This document shows positions 7,386-15,987 of a DNA stretch of 43,618 bases, in pieces. This DNA comes from an uncultured Lachnospiraceae bacterium (GTDB lineage Bacteria; Bacillota; Clostridia; Lachnospirales; Lachnospiraceae). A model generated the notes under the pieces. It ran no database searches. It was given only the letters and a program-made list of their open reading frames with translations, and had not been told where the DNA came from. Location: assembly GCA_947174015.1 (NCBI GenBank), contig CAMWHJ010000023.1, forward strand, positions 1 to 43,618, written 5' to 3'. Both the position numbers and the translations under genes were made by a program. Within the stretch, counting starts at the first letter, position 1, and each line of letters starts with the position of its first letter.

Positions 7386-9383
7386 CTATATCTCCTGTCC
7401 ATTATAAAAGCTTGTCTCTCTTACAATATTATTCTCATACCATTCTCTAGGAGCTTCACTACTATTATACGCCTTATCCAACATCTTATATATCTGCGGA
7501 TATCTGACATCAAATCTAAGTAATGTTTTCAATTCAGATGTCTGTATTGGCAATATCTTCATTCCAGTGATATAATCTGTTCCAGTAGCATTGTAATATT
7601 CCATATATCTTCTTGCTCTGAAGTCAGATATAACATTTATATTAAGATATGTTGTTACAAATACACAATACGCTTCATCCTCCGGATGAGCAATACAATA
7701 TTCGCCTAAATGCCTTGATACCGGTTCCATTTCCATTCTTCTTTGATTTGAACCATCCGCAAGTGTCGCCTCTATCAACAATGTGTGCTTAGGATACCAT
7801 TCTGATTTTTCATATTCCCAAACGATATCGGCTTCTCCTCCGCCTGCATGTGTCTTCGGCAATAAATCAGCTTCCAAAGATAAATTCATATAATCAAGTA
7901 CGTCCCCTTTTCTGTCACTTATCACATACCATGCAATACCAAGAACATATTCAAAGATTGTTGGAATATCTGCATTGTCTGTAACTAAAGTTCTTATTTC
8001 GTCATCATTTCTACTTTCAAAATGGTTAAATAATGTGATAAGAGTATCTTTATCAAACTTATCGTCTATAAGTTTATTAAAACGAGTATATCTTTCATCC
8101 TTGATAACCTTGCGAGCCGACTCCTTATCCGTAACGTTTTTCCCAAGTGCTCTACTCAATTTCTGATACAATTTATCCGTATCAATTGCCAAACAAGGAT
8201 GTATATCTTCAAGTTTTGCATTTTCCGAAATCAAATCCGTTTTCTCAAATGCAATATCAAGTAAATTGTCAGCTATATTTTCTATATAACATTTTGGCAG
8301 AACATCAAGTTTTACTTTATCATCCTCAAATAGTACAATATCCGTAATCTTAAAATATCTTCTGTTCAAATCAAAATAATCTGACAAAGTAGCTTTTGCC
8401 TTAAATAAATGCATTATTTTGAAAAATTCTTCATTAAATGCTTTTTCAGACTCTACCTTTAATATTGGGACCGCATTCAACACAGATAATCCCATTCTTG
8501 CAATAACACTTCTTGCATTACTACTAAAAAAATGCTTACGCCATGCACCACCAACTTTACTATTGGTTAACTTTTTAGTTGCTTCATATAATTCCAATGC
8601 CAGATTATCCTTTGCAAACACGATATTCTTTAATATGTTGTACAGAATATAATATGGTTTATCGAACCTTGCACTCTTACGATTAAATCCTATATTACAA
8701 ATCAATTCCTCTGTTATTTCTTCTTCCTGCAACAATGCTAATGCTTTTTTATAATTCTCCATTCTCAACAACACAGATAGAATTATATCTTCATAATTCA
8801 TACTGTTATTTCTTGAAGAGAGAATACATTCAATAACATTATCTGTAGTTTCCCTATCCACACATAATGGCAATAGGTATGTAAATTCATCATAAGTAAG
8901 ATATTCCACCTTACTTACCACATATAAAAACACAACAAAAGGTCTTACATTTTTACCATTGACCTCATTTGATGTTTTTAGTAATTGCTTAAAATACAAA
9001 TAACTATCCCTTGGTATTTCAAGCAAATTATCAGAAGTAAAATCTTCTGATTGCGAAATCTCAATTAGTGCTTCACCGGCTGCTGTTACATTTCTCTCAT
9101 CGTCCAACAATCCAATATCTCTTAAACCAGATGTCTTCTCTCTCGCATCTTTATCTGGTCTTGGTGCATCACCCTTTACAAACTCCTTATTTTTTAGAAA
9201 TTCATAATATTCTGCTTGGAGTTCATTATTACCAGCCCACAACCTTCCTTTATTTTTCGGAAAATTTCTAAATTCTTTCAATAGTTTCATCTGCATTTCA
9301 ATACTCATATTGAATTTATCTGTTCTATAACTCGTTGTTCCAATCGCCCAACAATAGCTTTTAAAGCCTATTTCATTTGCCAT
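7386..9383 (-). CDS. AlwI-family type II restriction endonuclease
   Basis: This 665-residue protein has the hallmarks of the AlwI family (type IIS, non-palindromic GGATC in the type enzyme). The N-terminus contains YCWAIGTTSYRTDKFN and an FRNFPKNKGRLW motif. The C-terminal catalytic part has ADIVWEYE (Asp near residue 520) followed by TLLIEATLADGSNQRRMEME (Glu near 536) and VSRHLGEY, a PD-(D/E)xK-type core with Thr at the usual Lys place, as is common in this family. A GGGGGG-rich ribosome site lies 11 bp before ATG, and the gene starts 18 bp after the methyltransferase stop. Cleavage site and specificity are inferred from family and from the partner methyltransferase. Confidence 0.88.
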   Translation of the reverse strand: MANEIGFKSYCWAIGTTSYRTDKFNMSIEMQMKLLKEFRNFPKNKGRLWAGNNELQAEYYEFLKNKEFVKGDAPRPDKDAREKTSGLRDIGLLDDERNVTAAGEALIEISQSEDFTSDNLLEIPRDSYLYFKQLLKTSNEVNGKNVRPFVVFLYVVSKVEYLTYDEFTYLLPLCVDRETTDNVIECILSSRNNSMNYEDIILSVLLRMENYKKALALLQEEEITEELICNIGFNRKSARFDKPYYILYNILKNIVFAKDNLALELYEATKKLTNSKVGGAWRKHFFSSNARSVIARMGLSVLNAVPILKVESEKAFNEEFFKIMHLFKAKATLSDYFDLNRRYFKITDIVLFEDDKVKLDVLPKCYIENIADNLLDIAFEKTDLISENAKLEDIHPCLAIDTDKLYQKLSRALGKNVTDKESARKVIKDERYTRFNKLIDDKFDKDTLITLFNHFESRNDDEIRTLVTDNADIPTIFEYVLGIAWYVISDRKGDVLDYMNLSLEADLLPKTHAGGGEADIVWEYEKSEWYPKHTLLIEATLADGSNQRRMEMEPVSRHLGEYCIAHPEDEAYCVFVTTYLNINVISDFRARRYMEYYNATGTDYITGMKILPIQTSELKTLLRFDVRYPQIYKMLDKAYNSSEAPREWYENNIVRETSFYNGQEI

Positions 9384-9401
9384 ACATTTATTACCCCCCT
9401 T

Positions 9402-11531
9402 TTAGTAATTTACCACTAATACTTCTTTCGTGATGCCTTCTCGTTTTGTATGGTAATTTGAATTCGAATAATCATAATCAAGCGATATAGCCTTAAACTT
9501 TTTATGCTTTTTTATCCAATCAGCTAGTATTTCATTTCTTTTACCTTTACTCTCCAACACATTGGACAATGCAAATCGAATACCTTTTTTATCCAAATGT
9601 TCTAAATATGACAACAAATCATATTCGTCTTTTTCTGTCCAACCATCCTGCTCATTATATGTTGCACAGGTTATCAAATACGGCGGATCTGCATAAAAAA
9701 AACTTTTATCTGTAAAATCATCCAACTTTATTTCTCTAAAATCCCCATTGATAAAATCATAGTCTCCACTCTTAATACGCGCAAGAAATCTTTCCAATTT
9801 TTCTTGCATTTTAGAGTTAAAATCCCTTTTTCCAACTGGAAGATTAAACTCACCTTTTTTATTGAACCTCAATTGATTATTAAATGAATAAACAATCAAC
9901 AAATACAACATCAAGAAGTATTCATCATCTTGCGTTGTTTTGCTATTAAAATCTTTTCTGAGCTTATTATATCCATCTTTATTATAAGAACCTAAACCTT
10001 TCGAACTTTCACAACCATAATATTCATATCCATTTTTACTTACAAGAGATAGATTATATCTATCTATTGCTGCATACAACCATTCAAAAACTTCGTCCTT
10101 AGATAATCGTCTAAATGTATCCAACAATCCCATCAGGTATTTATTCGAATCATTAAACTGCACCTTATTACAATTTATATTAATTCCTACATTACAGCCT
10201 CCACAAAATAAATCAACTACCTTGTCTGCATCCTTTGGAAAAAACGGCAACATTTGCGGAAGCAACTTATACTTTCCACCTGTATAATTTAAAGCAGAAG
10301 GAATTATCTCTTTTTCGCTTTCATAACATGTACACAAAAACAACCTTTCCTGATTATCTTTAATATCTGACTTACCTGTAGAAAAAGCTTTATAATCCTC
10401 TGTAAAAACCTTTACAATACCTTTTTTTTGAAGAATACGCATAATATCCTCATCACTTATCTTGGCATTTGAACGATCATTCCCTTTTTCTGCCATATTG
10501 TTGTATGATAGCATAATATATTTAGCATGAATTGAATCTAACAATTTTTCAAAAGCAACCGTAGCTTTCTGTGTGCAATAGTCACTCTTTAATGATGTTC
10601 TATCCATCTTTTTAGCAACACCAAAAACTTCCGGCTTATTCCAGCGAGCAACATTTTCAAGTAAATGATATGCATCACAATATTGTCTTGAATTATATGG
10701 GGGGTCAATGTATACCAAATCCGCCTCAATATCCGCAGCCAACTCATTTGTATTCATATTGTAGCACACATTATTTTCATTCAAATTCTCATCTGGCTGC
10801 GGTACATATAATTCTAAATGCTTTTCAAATTCAACACCCTGTCTATAAGCATCATAATGCCCGCATGTATTAGCAATCTTATCCATTGCATACAATAAAG
10901 AAGTTATCAATAAGGCTCTTTCTCTTGCATTAATGTTACCCTTTAAAAACCTACCCTCAATATCTTGCCTAATAAACCCTATCTTTCTACAATCTTCAAG
11001 AGAAAAATATGTATTTGCAAAATTTTCACTCATATAATTATCTTGCTCAACAACCATATCATTATAATCACTTATTAACTCTATTATTTTTTCTTTCGAG
11101 TATTCTTCACTACTAAACCAAGCTAAATGACAAATATAATTACTGTACATAATATCATTTGTAATAATTTTTTTGTCAGTAAACGCAGAAGCTACCGCAC
11201 CTGTTCCAGCAAATATATCCGCAACTGTATTAACATTTTCGCATTCGTCTTCAACTACCTTTGTTATAAAAGGTAAAAGTTTGTATTTATTACCTAAATA
11301 TCGCCGATTATTTATTTTTGTCGTTTTATATGGCATTTCAACCACTTCCTGCTTTTTCTCGATATTATTTTTCTTAATATATCTTTTTAACTGATGATAG
11401 ACTGCTTCTGTCCACATAGTTTTTCCTTTTTCATTAACTTCAAGTTCTACTACTCCATTATCTTTTAAATAGTATAAATACGATCTTGAAATGTCTAATT
11501 TTTTTGCCATTTGAGTTGCCGAATAATTCAT
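9402..11531 (-). CDS. Fused two-domain DNA adenine methyltransferase with HTH
   Basis: This 709-residue protein has three parts. Residues 1-55 are a MerR/Xre-like helix-turn-helix (ATQMAKKLDISRSYLYYLKD). Residues 70-395 are a D12-class methyltransferase with motif X RRYLGNKYKLLPFI, motif I ADIFAGTGAVASAF and motif IV YIDPPYNSRQY. Residues 405-709 are a second D12/Dam-like methyltransferase with LNYTGGKYKLLPQM, VVDLFCGGCNVGI and FFYADPPY. Two fused adenine methylases are what an asymmetric target needs, one per strand, as in FokI-type systems. GGAG sits 8 bp before ATG. The HTH could let the enzyme regulate its own promoter. First gene of a four-gene operon. Confidence 0.9.
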   Translation of the reverse strand: MNYSATQMAKKLDISRSYLYYLKDNGVVELEVNEKGKTMWTEAVYHQLKRYIKKNNIEKKQEVVEMPYKTTKINNRRYLGNKYKLLPFITKVVEDECENVNTVADIFAGTGAVASAFTDKKIITNDIMYSNYICHLAWFSSEEYSKEKIIELISDYNDMVVEQDNYMSENFANTYFSLEDCRKIGFIRQDIEGRFLKGNINARERALLITSLLYAMDKIANTCGHYDAYRQGVEFEKHLELYVPQPDENLNENNVCYNMNTNELAADIEADLVYIDPPYNSRQYCDAYHLLENVARWNKPEVFGVAKKMDRTSLKSDYCTQKATVAFEKLLDSIHAKYIMLSYNNMAEKGNDRSNAKISDEDIMRILQKKGIVKVFTEDYKAFSTGKSDIKDNQERLFLCTCYESEKEIIPSALNYTGGKYKLLPQMLPFFPKDADKVVDLFCGGCNVGININCNKVQFNDSNKYLMGLLDTFRRLSKDEVFEWLYAAIDRYNLSLVSKNGYEYYGCESSKGLGSYNKDGYNKLRKDFNSKTTQDDEYFLMLYLLIVYSFNNQLRFNKKGEFNLPVGKRDFNSKMQEKLERFLARIKSGDYDFINGDFREIKLDDFTDKSFFYADPPYLITCATYNEQDGWTEKDEYDLLSYLEHLDKKGIRFALSNVLESKGKRNEILADWIKKHKKFKAISLDYDYSNSNYHTKREGITKEVLVVNY

Positions 11532-11589
11532 TTTATCATCTCCATTTTATGCAACATATTTCATCCATTTTTGGACACTTTTCCTTTTA

Positions 11590-11617
11590 ATTATACCATT
11601 ATACTTATATTTTTCAA
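11590..11617 (-). promoter_or_regulatory. Sigma-A promoter of the restriction-modification operon
   Basis: On the minus strand the -35 TTGAAA (11612-11617) is separated by 16 bp from -10 TATAAT (11590-11595), about 60 bp before the methyltransferase start. A second TATAAT-like box overlaps the spacer. Transcription would start near 11583. Confidence 0.65.
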
Positions 11618-11657
11618 TATAAAATTAGACAAAATCTCTAAGAAAATGGATGCTAAT

Positions 11658-11687
11658 AGTAACAGTTCAGATATCTGAACTGCTACT
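11658..11687. promoter_or_regulatory. Long perfect palindrome upstream of the R-M promoter
   Basis: CAGTTCAGAT (11663-11672) is followed directly by its reverse complement ATCTGAACTG (11673-11682), a 20-bp perfect palindrome; the stem extends to 15 bp per arm with one mismatch. There is no loop, so it looks like an operator rather than a terminator. It lies about 45 bp upstream of the -35 box of the methyltransferase promoter and could be a site for the methyltransferase HTH domain or a controller. Confidence 0.5.
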
Positions 11688-11738
11688 GCTAATAAAAATC
11701 AATACAAGAATCTATACCAGCATATTTTTGAACACAAA

Positions 11739-11875
11739 AAAGACACATGGTTTACAATTTGCTGTTCCATGTGCCTCTACGCTGTTTTAGCGATGTTAAA
11801 TTGTTTTGTTGATTATGCTAACTGCATAACCTCGGCTTCAAGTTCTTTTAATTCTTCAAGTGATAATGACGAAAC
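11739..11875 (-). pseudogene. Gene-tail remnant with terminator
   Basis: On the minus strand the frame from about 11872 to the stop at 11813 reads SSLSLEELKELEAEVMQLA, a convincing acidic C-terminal helix with no start codon. It is followed by a hairpin (GACACATGG 11742-11750 with CCATGTGCC 11767-11775) and a T6 run, a good terminator. It is presumably the end of a gene lost in front of the R-M island. The remainder of 11532-11971 holds no other gene. Confidence 0.4.
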
Positions 11876-11971
11876 ATATTATAATCGGCATAACCTTCTT
11901 TTCATATAGATTATCGGCATTATTTTTTAAGTGATGGAAAATGAAATCAAATCTTTTTCATGTGAAATGAA

Positions 11972-12436
11972 TTAATCAGGCACTTGCTCCTCTGCCATAA
12001 TCTTCTTCTGGTAGCGTTTTAGATTTTCATTAAACAGATTCGCACTTCTTCGGTCATTCAACCACAAAACAACATATACCATCACAAAAACAACTGCAAT
12101 CGCTGCCGCTAAGGTCCAAGTTGTCAGTGGATTAAAAACAGCCCCCGCCATATAATTTACTCCAAAAACCAGTCCTTCAATTAAAAGCAGATGAATGCCT
12201 CTGCGAACCAGAACCTGCTTTACACTCAGTTCTTTTTTAGAACGTGTGACAAGATCAAGCAGAACTCCTAGCAGAACTGAGCAGAATCCAAAGATAGGAG
12301 GTGAGAAGAATGCCTCATACCCCATCTTTTGGTCGGGGAAAAACAGCATTCCCATAATTCCTTCCATAATCGTAATACAGGCAGTACATACCAAAAACGC
12401 TATGATTTGTTCAAAAAAATCTTTTCTATTTTTCAT
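11972..12436 (-). CDS. DUF3021 membrane protein, LytTR partner
   Basis: This 154-residue protein has four predicted membrane helices (two in the first 65 residues, two between 75 and 130), a cytoplasmic end and a charged C-terminal tail (NLKRYQKKIM). The layout is that of DUF3021 proteins, which are regularly encoded with a LytTR DNA-binding protein. Its start overlaps the LytTR gene by 11 bp. In such pairs the membrane protein is thought to control the regulator; the signal is not known. Confidence 0.8.
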   Translation of the reverse strand: MKNRKDFFEQIIAFLVCTACITIMEGIMGMLFFPDQKMGYEAFFSPPIFGFCSVLLGVLLDLVTRSKKELSVKQVLVRRGIHLLLIEGLVFGVNYMAGAVFNPLTTWTLAAAIAVVFVMVYVVLWLNDRRSANLFNENLKRYQKKIMAEEQVPD

Positions 12437-12884
12437 TCTCCGATTCTCCCATTACAATTTTTTTCAATGCTCCTGCATACTGTCTGGATATCATCAGCTT
12501 TTCTCCATTTTTCATGTGGGCAAAAAAGCGTCCGTTGAGTGCCGGGCTAATACTCTCAAGCTTCATTAGATTCAACACCACTGATTTAGAACATCGGACA
12601 AAATGATACCCTCCATATGCTGCCTCTGTCTCATACAGCCGCATCTTTATCTCATATATCTGTTCATCTGTATAAGCAAACACCTTCTCGTCCACCGCCT
12701 CGAAATAGTGCACATCCTCCAGACAAAATCTCTGCATGTGCTGACTGTCTACTCTGCCGGACAGTTCCACGCCTTTTGCTGTTATATAGCTGCGAATATC
12801 CTTGATTTGCGGGGTGATTTCCACACATTCAATGATGACCCGTTCATCTTCTTTTCTTGCAATTTTTTTAATGCATACTTTCAT
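12426..12884 (-). CDS. LytTR-domain DNA-binding regulator
   Basis: This 152-residue protein is without a receiver domain. After about 45 N-terminal residues it has the LytTR fold: DVHYFEAVDEKVFAYTDEQI, the linker helix MRLYETEAAY, then FVRCSKSVVLNLMKLESI and RFFAHMKNGEKLMISRQY, all standard positions for base-contacting strands and loops. It binds DNA directly, probably at paired direct repeats near its own promoter and elsewhere. Translationally coupled to the DUF3021 gene. Confidence 0.9.
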   Translation of the reverse strand: MKVCIKKIARKEDERVIIECVEITPQIKDIRSYITAKGVELSGRVDSQHMQRFCLEDVHYFEAVDEKVFAYTDEQIYEIKMRLYETEAAYGGYHFVRCSKSVVLNLMKLESISPALNGRFFAHMKNGEKLMISRQYAGALKKIVMGESENEK

Positions 12885-12908
12885 TTAAACCATACCTTTT
12901 CATCTATC

Positions 12909-13040
12909 GTAACTGTTCAGTACCTTCACAGTTACGAGCAAAAATCCATGCAGAATCACCTCGGTGATGGATTTTTGCCTGCTAAATTTACGTTTCTGTA
13001 CGTTTAGTGCAGTAAATGCACAGACCTACTGAATAGTTAC
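12909..13040. repeat. Intergenic palindromic repeat, copy 3 (full length)
   Basis: The terminal inverted repeats are GTAACTGTTCAGTA (12909-12922) and TACTGAATAGTTAC (13027-13040), 14 bp with one mismatch. Inside are a strong hairpin with arms GCAAAAATCCAT and ATGGATTTTTGC, and the GTGCAGTAAATGCAC core. The element has no coding capacity and resembles a miniature inverted-repeat element that carries its own bidirectional terminator. It fills the gap between the hydrolase stop and the LytTR start, both minus-strand genes. Confidence 0.8.
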
Positions 13041-13048
13041 CATCTATC

Positions 13049-14134
13049 TTAATATTCTGCCTTCAAATCCAGCTCCCCTTTGTCTTTTAAATAATAATCG
13101 AACCAAGTGAGCACCATATCATTTACATTCTCAATGCAGGTTCTGGCATTTACTTTTCCCACCCCCAACATTTTTGCAAGAATAGGGGATATAAGCGGCA
13201 GGTCTGTGAAATTGAGATGCCCTGCATCATTGAAAATCACTTCCCTGTAATCAACTGCATTTTTACCCACATAAAAATTTACATACTCAAAGCCTTCCAA
13301 ATTTTGTGCTTCTGCCGCCTCATGAACTGCTCTTGAATTCACATCTAAGATTGGTATCGGATAGGGTTCTTCGTTAAAAAGTTCTATATCGTTTTCAAAT
13401 CCCACATATTCCCCAAGCATCGTGCCTTCCAAATCAATGACAGCATCAATATCATCTCTCTGCCTTCCAAGGGCTACTGAAGATGCTCCGCCCATAGAGT
13501 GACCGAACAAACCGATTTTTTCTGAATCAATCAGGCAAAAAGGTTCATCCTCGCCTTTTTCTGCCTTACTTAAAATTGTATCTAACACAAAATTTTCATC
13601 TGCTGTCCGAAGTGCCATCCATTCTTTATATTTTAAATAATTCCTCTCTTCTTCCTCCGGATCGGTCGTTCCGCTTCCTTCATAAACACTCCTAAGAAAA
13701 TCCATATCCACTGTAGTGACTTTTCCATTAACGTCCTCCACGAATATGGCATGATACGGATGGGCAATGCTCGCCACCACATAGCCGTTGGACGCAAGTT
13801 CCTTACAGGTAGAGTAGTTGCTGTCGATCATGCCAAATGCACCATGAGAAAATACCACAAGGGGATAACTTCCTTCCTCTTCGGGATACCAGAACTTCAC
13901 AGTAAGCATCCGGTTTTCACCGGTATCAGTAAAAGTCTCTACTCTGCTCACATCCTCCCAAGTAAATTCTTCTATCGCCACGTTATGGTTCCCCGTGACA
14001 ACCGGCTGCTTATATGGCGGAAACAAGACAACCCGGAATAAAATCAGAACAACTAGGATGATTCCCGCTATTTTAATGCATCTGACTGCAATTTTCTTTT
14101 TATCATGATATTTTTCTGTTTTTTCTTTTTTCAT
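13049..14134 (-). CDS. Membrane-anchored alpha/beta hydrolase (PAF-AH-like)
   Basis: This 361-residue protein has a charged N-terminus and a membrane helix at about residues 17-37 (IAGIILVVLILFRVVLF), so the rest is outside or peripheral. It has the serine-hydrolase core: an early strand LVVFSHGAFGMIDS (oxyanion region), the nucleophile elbow GLFGHSMGG, an acidic DVIDLEGTM strand and a late histidine in FNDAGHLNFTDL. The arrangement fits platelet-activating-factor acetylhydrolase / dienelactone-hydrolase-like enzymes; substrate unknown. Single gene, with a repeat element as its 3' boundary. Confidence 0.82.
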   Translation of the reverse strand: MKKEKTEKYHDKKKIAVRCIKIAGIILVVLILFRVVLFPPYKQPVVTGNHNVAIEEFTWEDVSRVETFTDTGENRMLTVKFWYPEEEGSYPLVVFSHGAFGMIDSNYSTCKELASNGYVVASIAHPYHAIFVEDVNGKVTTVDMDFLRSVYEGSGTTDPEEEERNYLKYKEWMALRTADENFVLDTILSKAEKGEDEPFCLIDSEKIGLFGHSMGGASSVALGRQRDDIDAVIDLEGTMLGEYVGFENDIELFNEEPYPIPILDVNSRAVHEAAEAQNLEGFEYVNFYVGKNAVDYREVIFNDAGHLNFTDLPLISPILAKMLGVGKVNARTCIENVNDMVLTWFDYYLKDKGELDLKAEY

Positions 14135-14254
14135 TACTTAAGTTCCTCCATGCTTTGATGGAGCTAACATAACACACATTTTCCCCAAACGAAAGAGATT
14201 GGCGGATAAAATGCGTTTTAACTGGATGAAATGCAAAACGCAGGGTAAGACCAC

Positions 14255-15093
14255 CTATGTTAATTCTTCCTTTTTGCTTTTATACAACACCATAGTCATA
14301 ATAATCACCATAATTAAAATAATAGGAATTTGATAATGCATAAAATTGTAACTTCCAGAAAATCTATATTTTTCCCGAATCATTGCTCCATTACAAAATG
14401 CAGTAAAATCCCACACTGCATGCAGAATAACAACTGCAGGCAAATTCTTAGTTTTCAAGAATATAATCCCATAAACATACCCTATGAAACTCCCTAATAA
14501 AATGGTCCATAAAACGGTATCCAGTGAATCAATAAATATATTTGGCAAATGCATTATTCCAAACAAAAGACCCGAATATATGCAGACAAATACTTCTTTT
14601 TTCTTCGTAACATTGTCATTTCCCATCAGCAGAAAATTTAACATCCCACATCTAAATACTATTTCTTCCGCAGCTGCTGTTGTGAAACAATTAAGTATTT
14701 CCATAATAAAAATATTTCTAAATTCTTCCGGATACCAAGTGCCATGATCCAAAAAATCCATTTGATTGCCACAACGCAATGATATACCATAAACAATACC
14801 AGTGGTAACCCATAAACGAACAGACCTTGTGTAAAACTTTTTAAATCAAACTTTCCCATATATCCTTTGAAAATTAGTATCACTGTTAATGTTATGATAG
14901 TCACTATGATATTAACCACCGAAGCAACAATTTCATAATAATCTGTAAATCTGCGATTTCCATTGGTTATGATAGCAAAAATAAGATTACCGCCCAAAAG
15001 ATAAGGCACCATAGTTAAAAAAAGTGCCCAAAAACATTTCTTCATATCCTTAATTATTCCAATAGAAATTGTTCTTTTATGTTCTCTATGCAT
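14255..15093 (-). pseudogene. CPBP (CAAX-like) intramembrane protease, frameshifted
   Basis: Two overlapping frames make one gene. The 5' part (15093 to about 14700) gives an N-terminal membrane region ending LPLVLFMVYHCVVAIKW. The 3' part carries the CPBP motifs: EEIVFR (motif 1), FGIMHLPN (motif 2) and HAVWDF (motif 3). The total of 839 bp equals 279 codons plus two bases, so a single indel between about 14700 and 14790 explains the split. Without it the gene would be a normal length for the family. It is either a recent pseudogene or a sequencing error. CPBP proteases process peptides or protect against bacteriocins. Confidence 0.75.
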
Positions 15094-15302
15094 ATGCTAT
15101 CTCCTTTATGTCCCATCAAGTATTTACCATACCACTGTAAACCCACTTCTCGTAACAGAAAAAATCGGACTTCTTCTTTCTTTTTCTAATAAAATTTTCC
15201 AGTTCAGCACTGCACACTCCCCATGTTGCCCTATTCTGATAACAGTAATATCACTCAGACAGTTTTCGCAATGTTTTTTCACATATAATCCATCCTGACT
15301 CT

Positions 15303-15719
15303 CTATTGAATTTTCTCACAAGCCTTACAAATTCCATAAAGTATGGAATTCTCACACAACAAGGAAATGCCATGATCCCTTTGCATATGTTCCTCTATGG
15401 TATGCATAAAACCGCATTCCAAATGAACCACTCTGCCACATTTCACACACTGTACATGAAGATGTTTATGACAGTTATGCTCCGGTTCTATATACTGATA
15501 AGTGGACTTATCCCCCTTATCTGACACAAATTTCATCACCTGCCCCTGCGCCACCAAAGCGTCTAAATTCCGATAAATAGTGGACACATTCACTGGATTT
15601 CCCTGTTGTTCCATATACTGCTCAATCTCTGAAACAGATGCGGTCCTCTCTTTGGTTGCCTCCAAATAATCCAATATTAACTTTCTGCCCTTTGTCTTAT
15701 ACCCATCACTTCGTGCCAT
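15303..15719 (-). CDS. Fur-family metalloregulator (Zur/PerR/Fur type)
   Basis: This 138-residue protein has a winged helix with VSEIEQYMEQQGNPVNVSTIYRNL (the usual TVYRNLD recognition helix), a dimerisation part with NCHKHLHVQC, and two CxxC pairs (CVKC and CKAC) that form the structural zinc site. His residues of the regulatory site (HKHLH) are present. Which metal or peroxide it senses cannot be decided from sequence alone; the zinc importer in this window makes Zur attractive. It is a single gene. No copy of the TGCAA-N5-TTGCA operator is seen at its own promoter. Confidence 0.9.
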   Translation of the reverse strand: MARSDGYKTKGRKLILDYLEATKERTASVSEIEQYMEQQGNPVNVSTIYRNLDALVAQGQVMKFVSDKGDKSTYQYIEPEHNCHKHLHVQCVKCGRVVHLECGFMHTIEEHMQRDHGISLLCENSILYGICKACEKIQ

Positions 15720-15872
15720 GAAATACCTGCCTCCGTTTTCTCCGTATCCATTTTTGCTGATATTATGATACCTTAGATAGATTTATTTTTCAAGAATAGG
15801 TTTTTTACTTTGGAATTTTCTATTGTTGAATGATAAATAGAAAGCATGCTCCACAAACTTTCTATTGTCATG

Positions 15873-15914
15873 AAAAAAGGAATCATTACAAGTTTTACCC
15901 TGCAATGATTCCTC
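15873..15914 (-). terminator. Rho-independent terminator of clpB
   Basis: Arms AGGAATCATT (15878-15887) and AATGATTCCT (15904-15913) form a perfect 10-bp stem, followed on the minus strand by a T6 run. It lies 75 bp after the clpB stop. Confidence 0.8.
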
Positions 15915-15987
15915 ATTTCTTTCTCTGCTCTATTCTTCTCCCATACTCTTTTCCGGTTTCCCCATAAGCATTCCTTCTGCCTTATCC

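Noticed and set aside
11532-11971. A small RNA or tRNA in the gap before the R-M operon
   Set aside because: No cloverleaf or conserved RNA pattern; the gap is explained by a promoter, a palindrome and a gene tail with terminator.
12909-13040. A riboswitch or CRISPR unit was considered for the inverted-repeat element
   Set aside because: Copies occur in unrelated places with different interiors and no regular spacer array; terminal inverted repeats fit a mobile or REP-like repeat.
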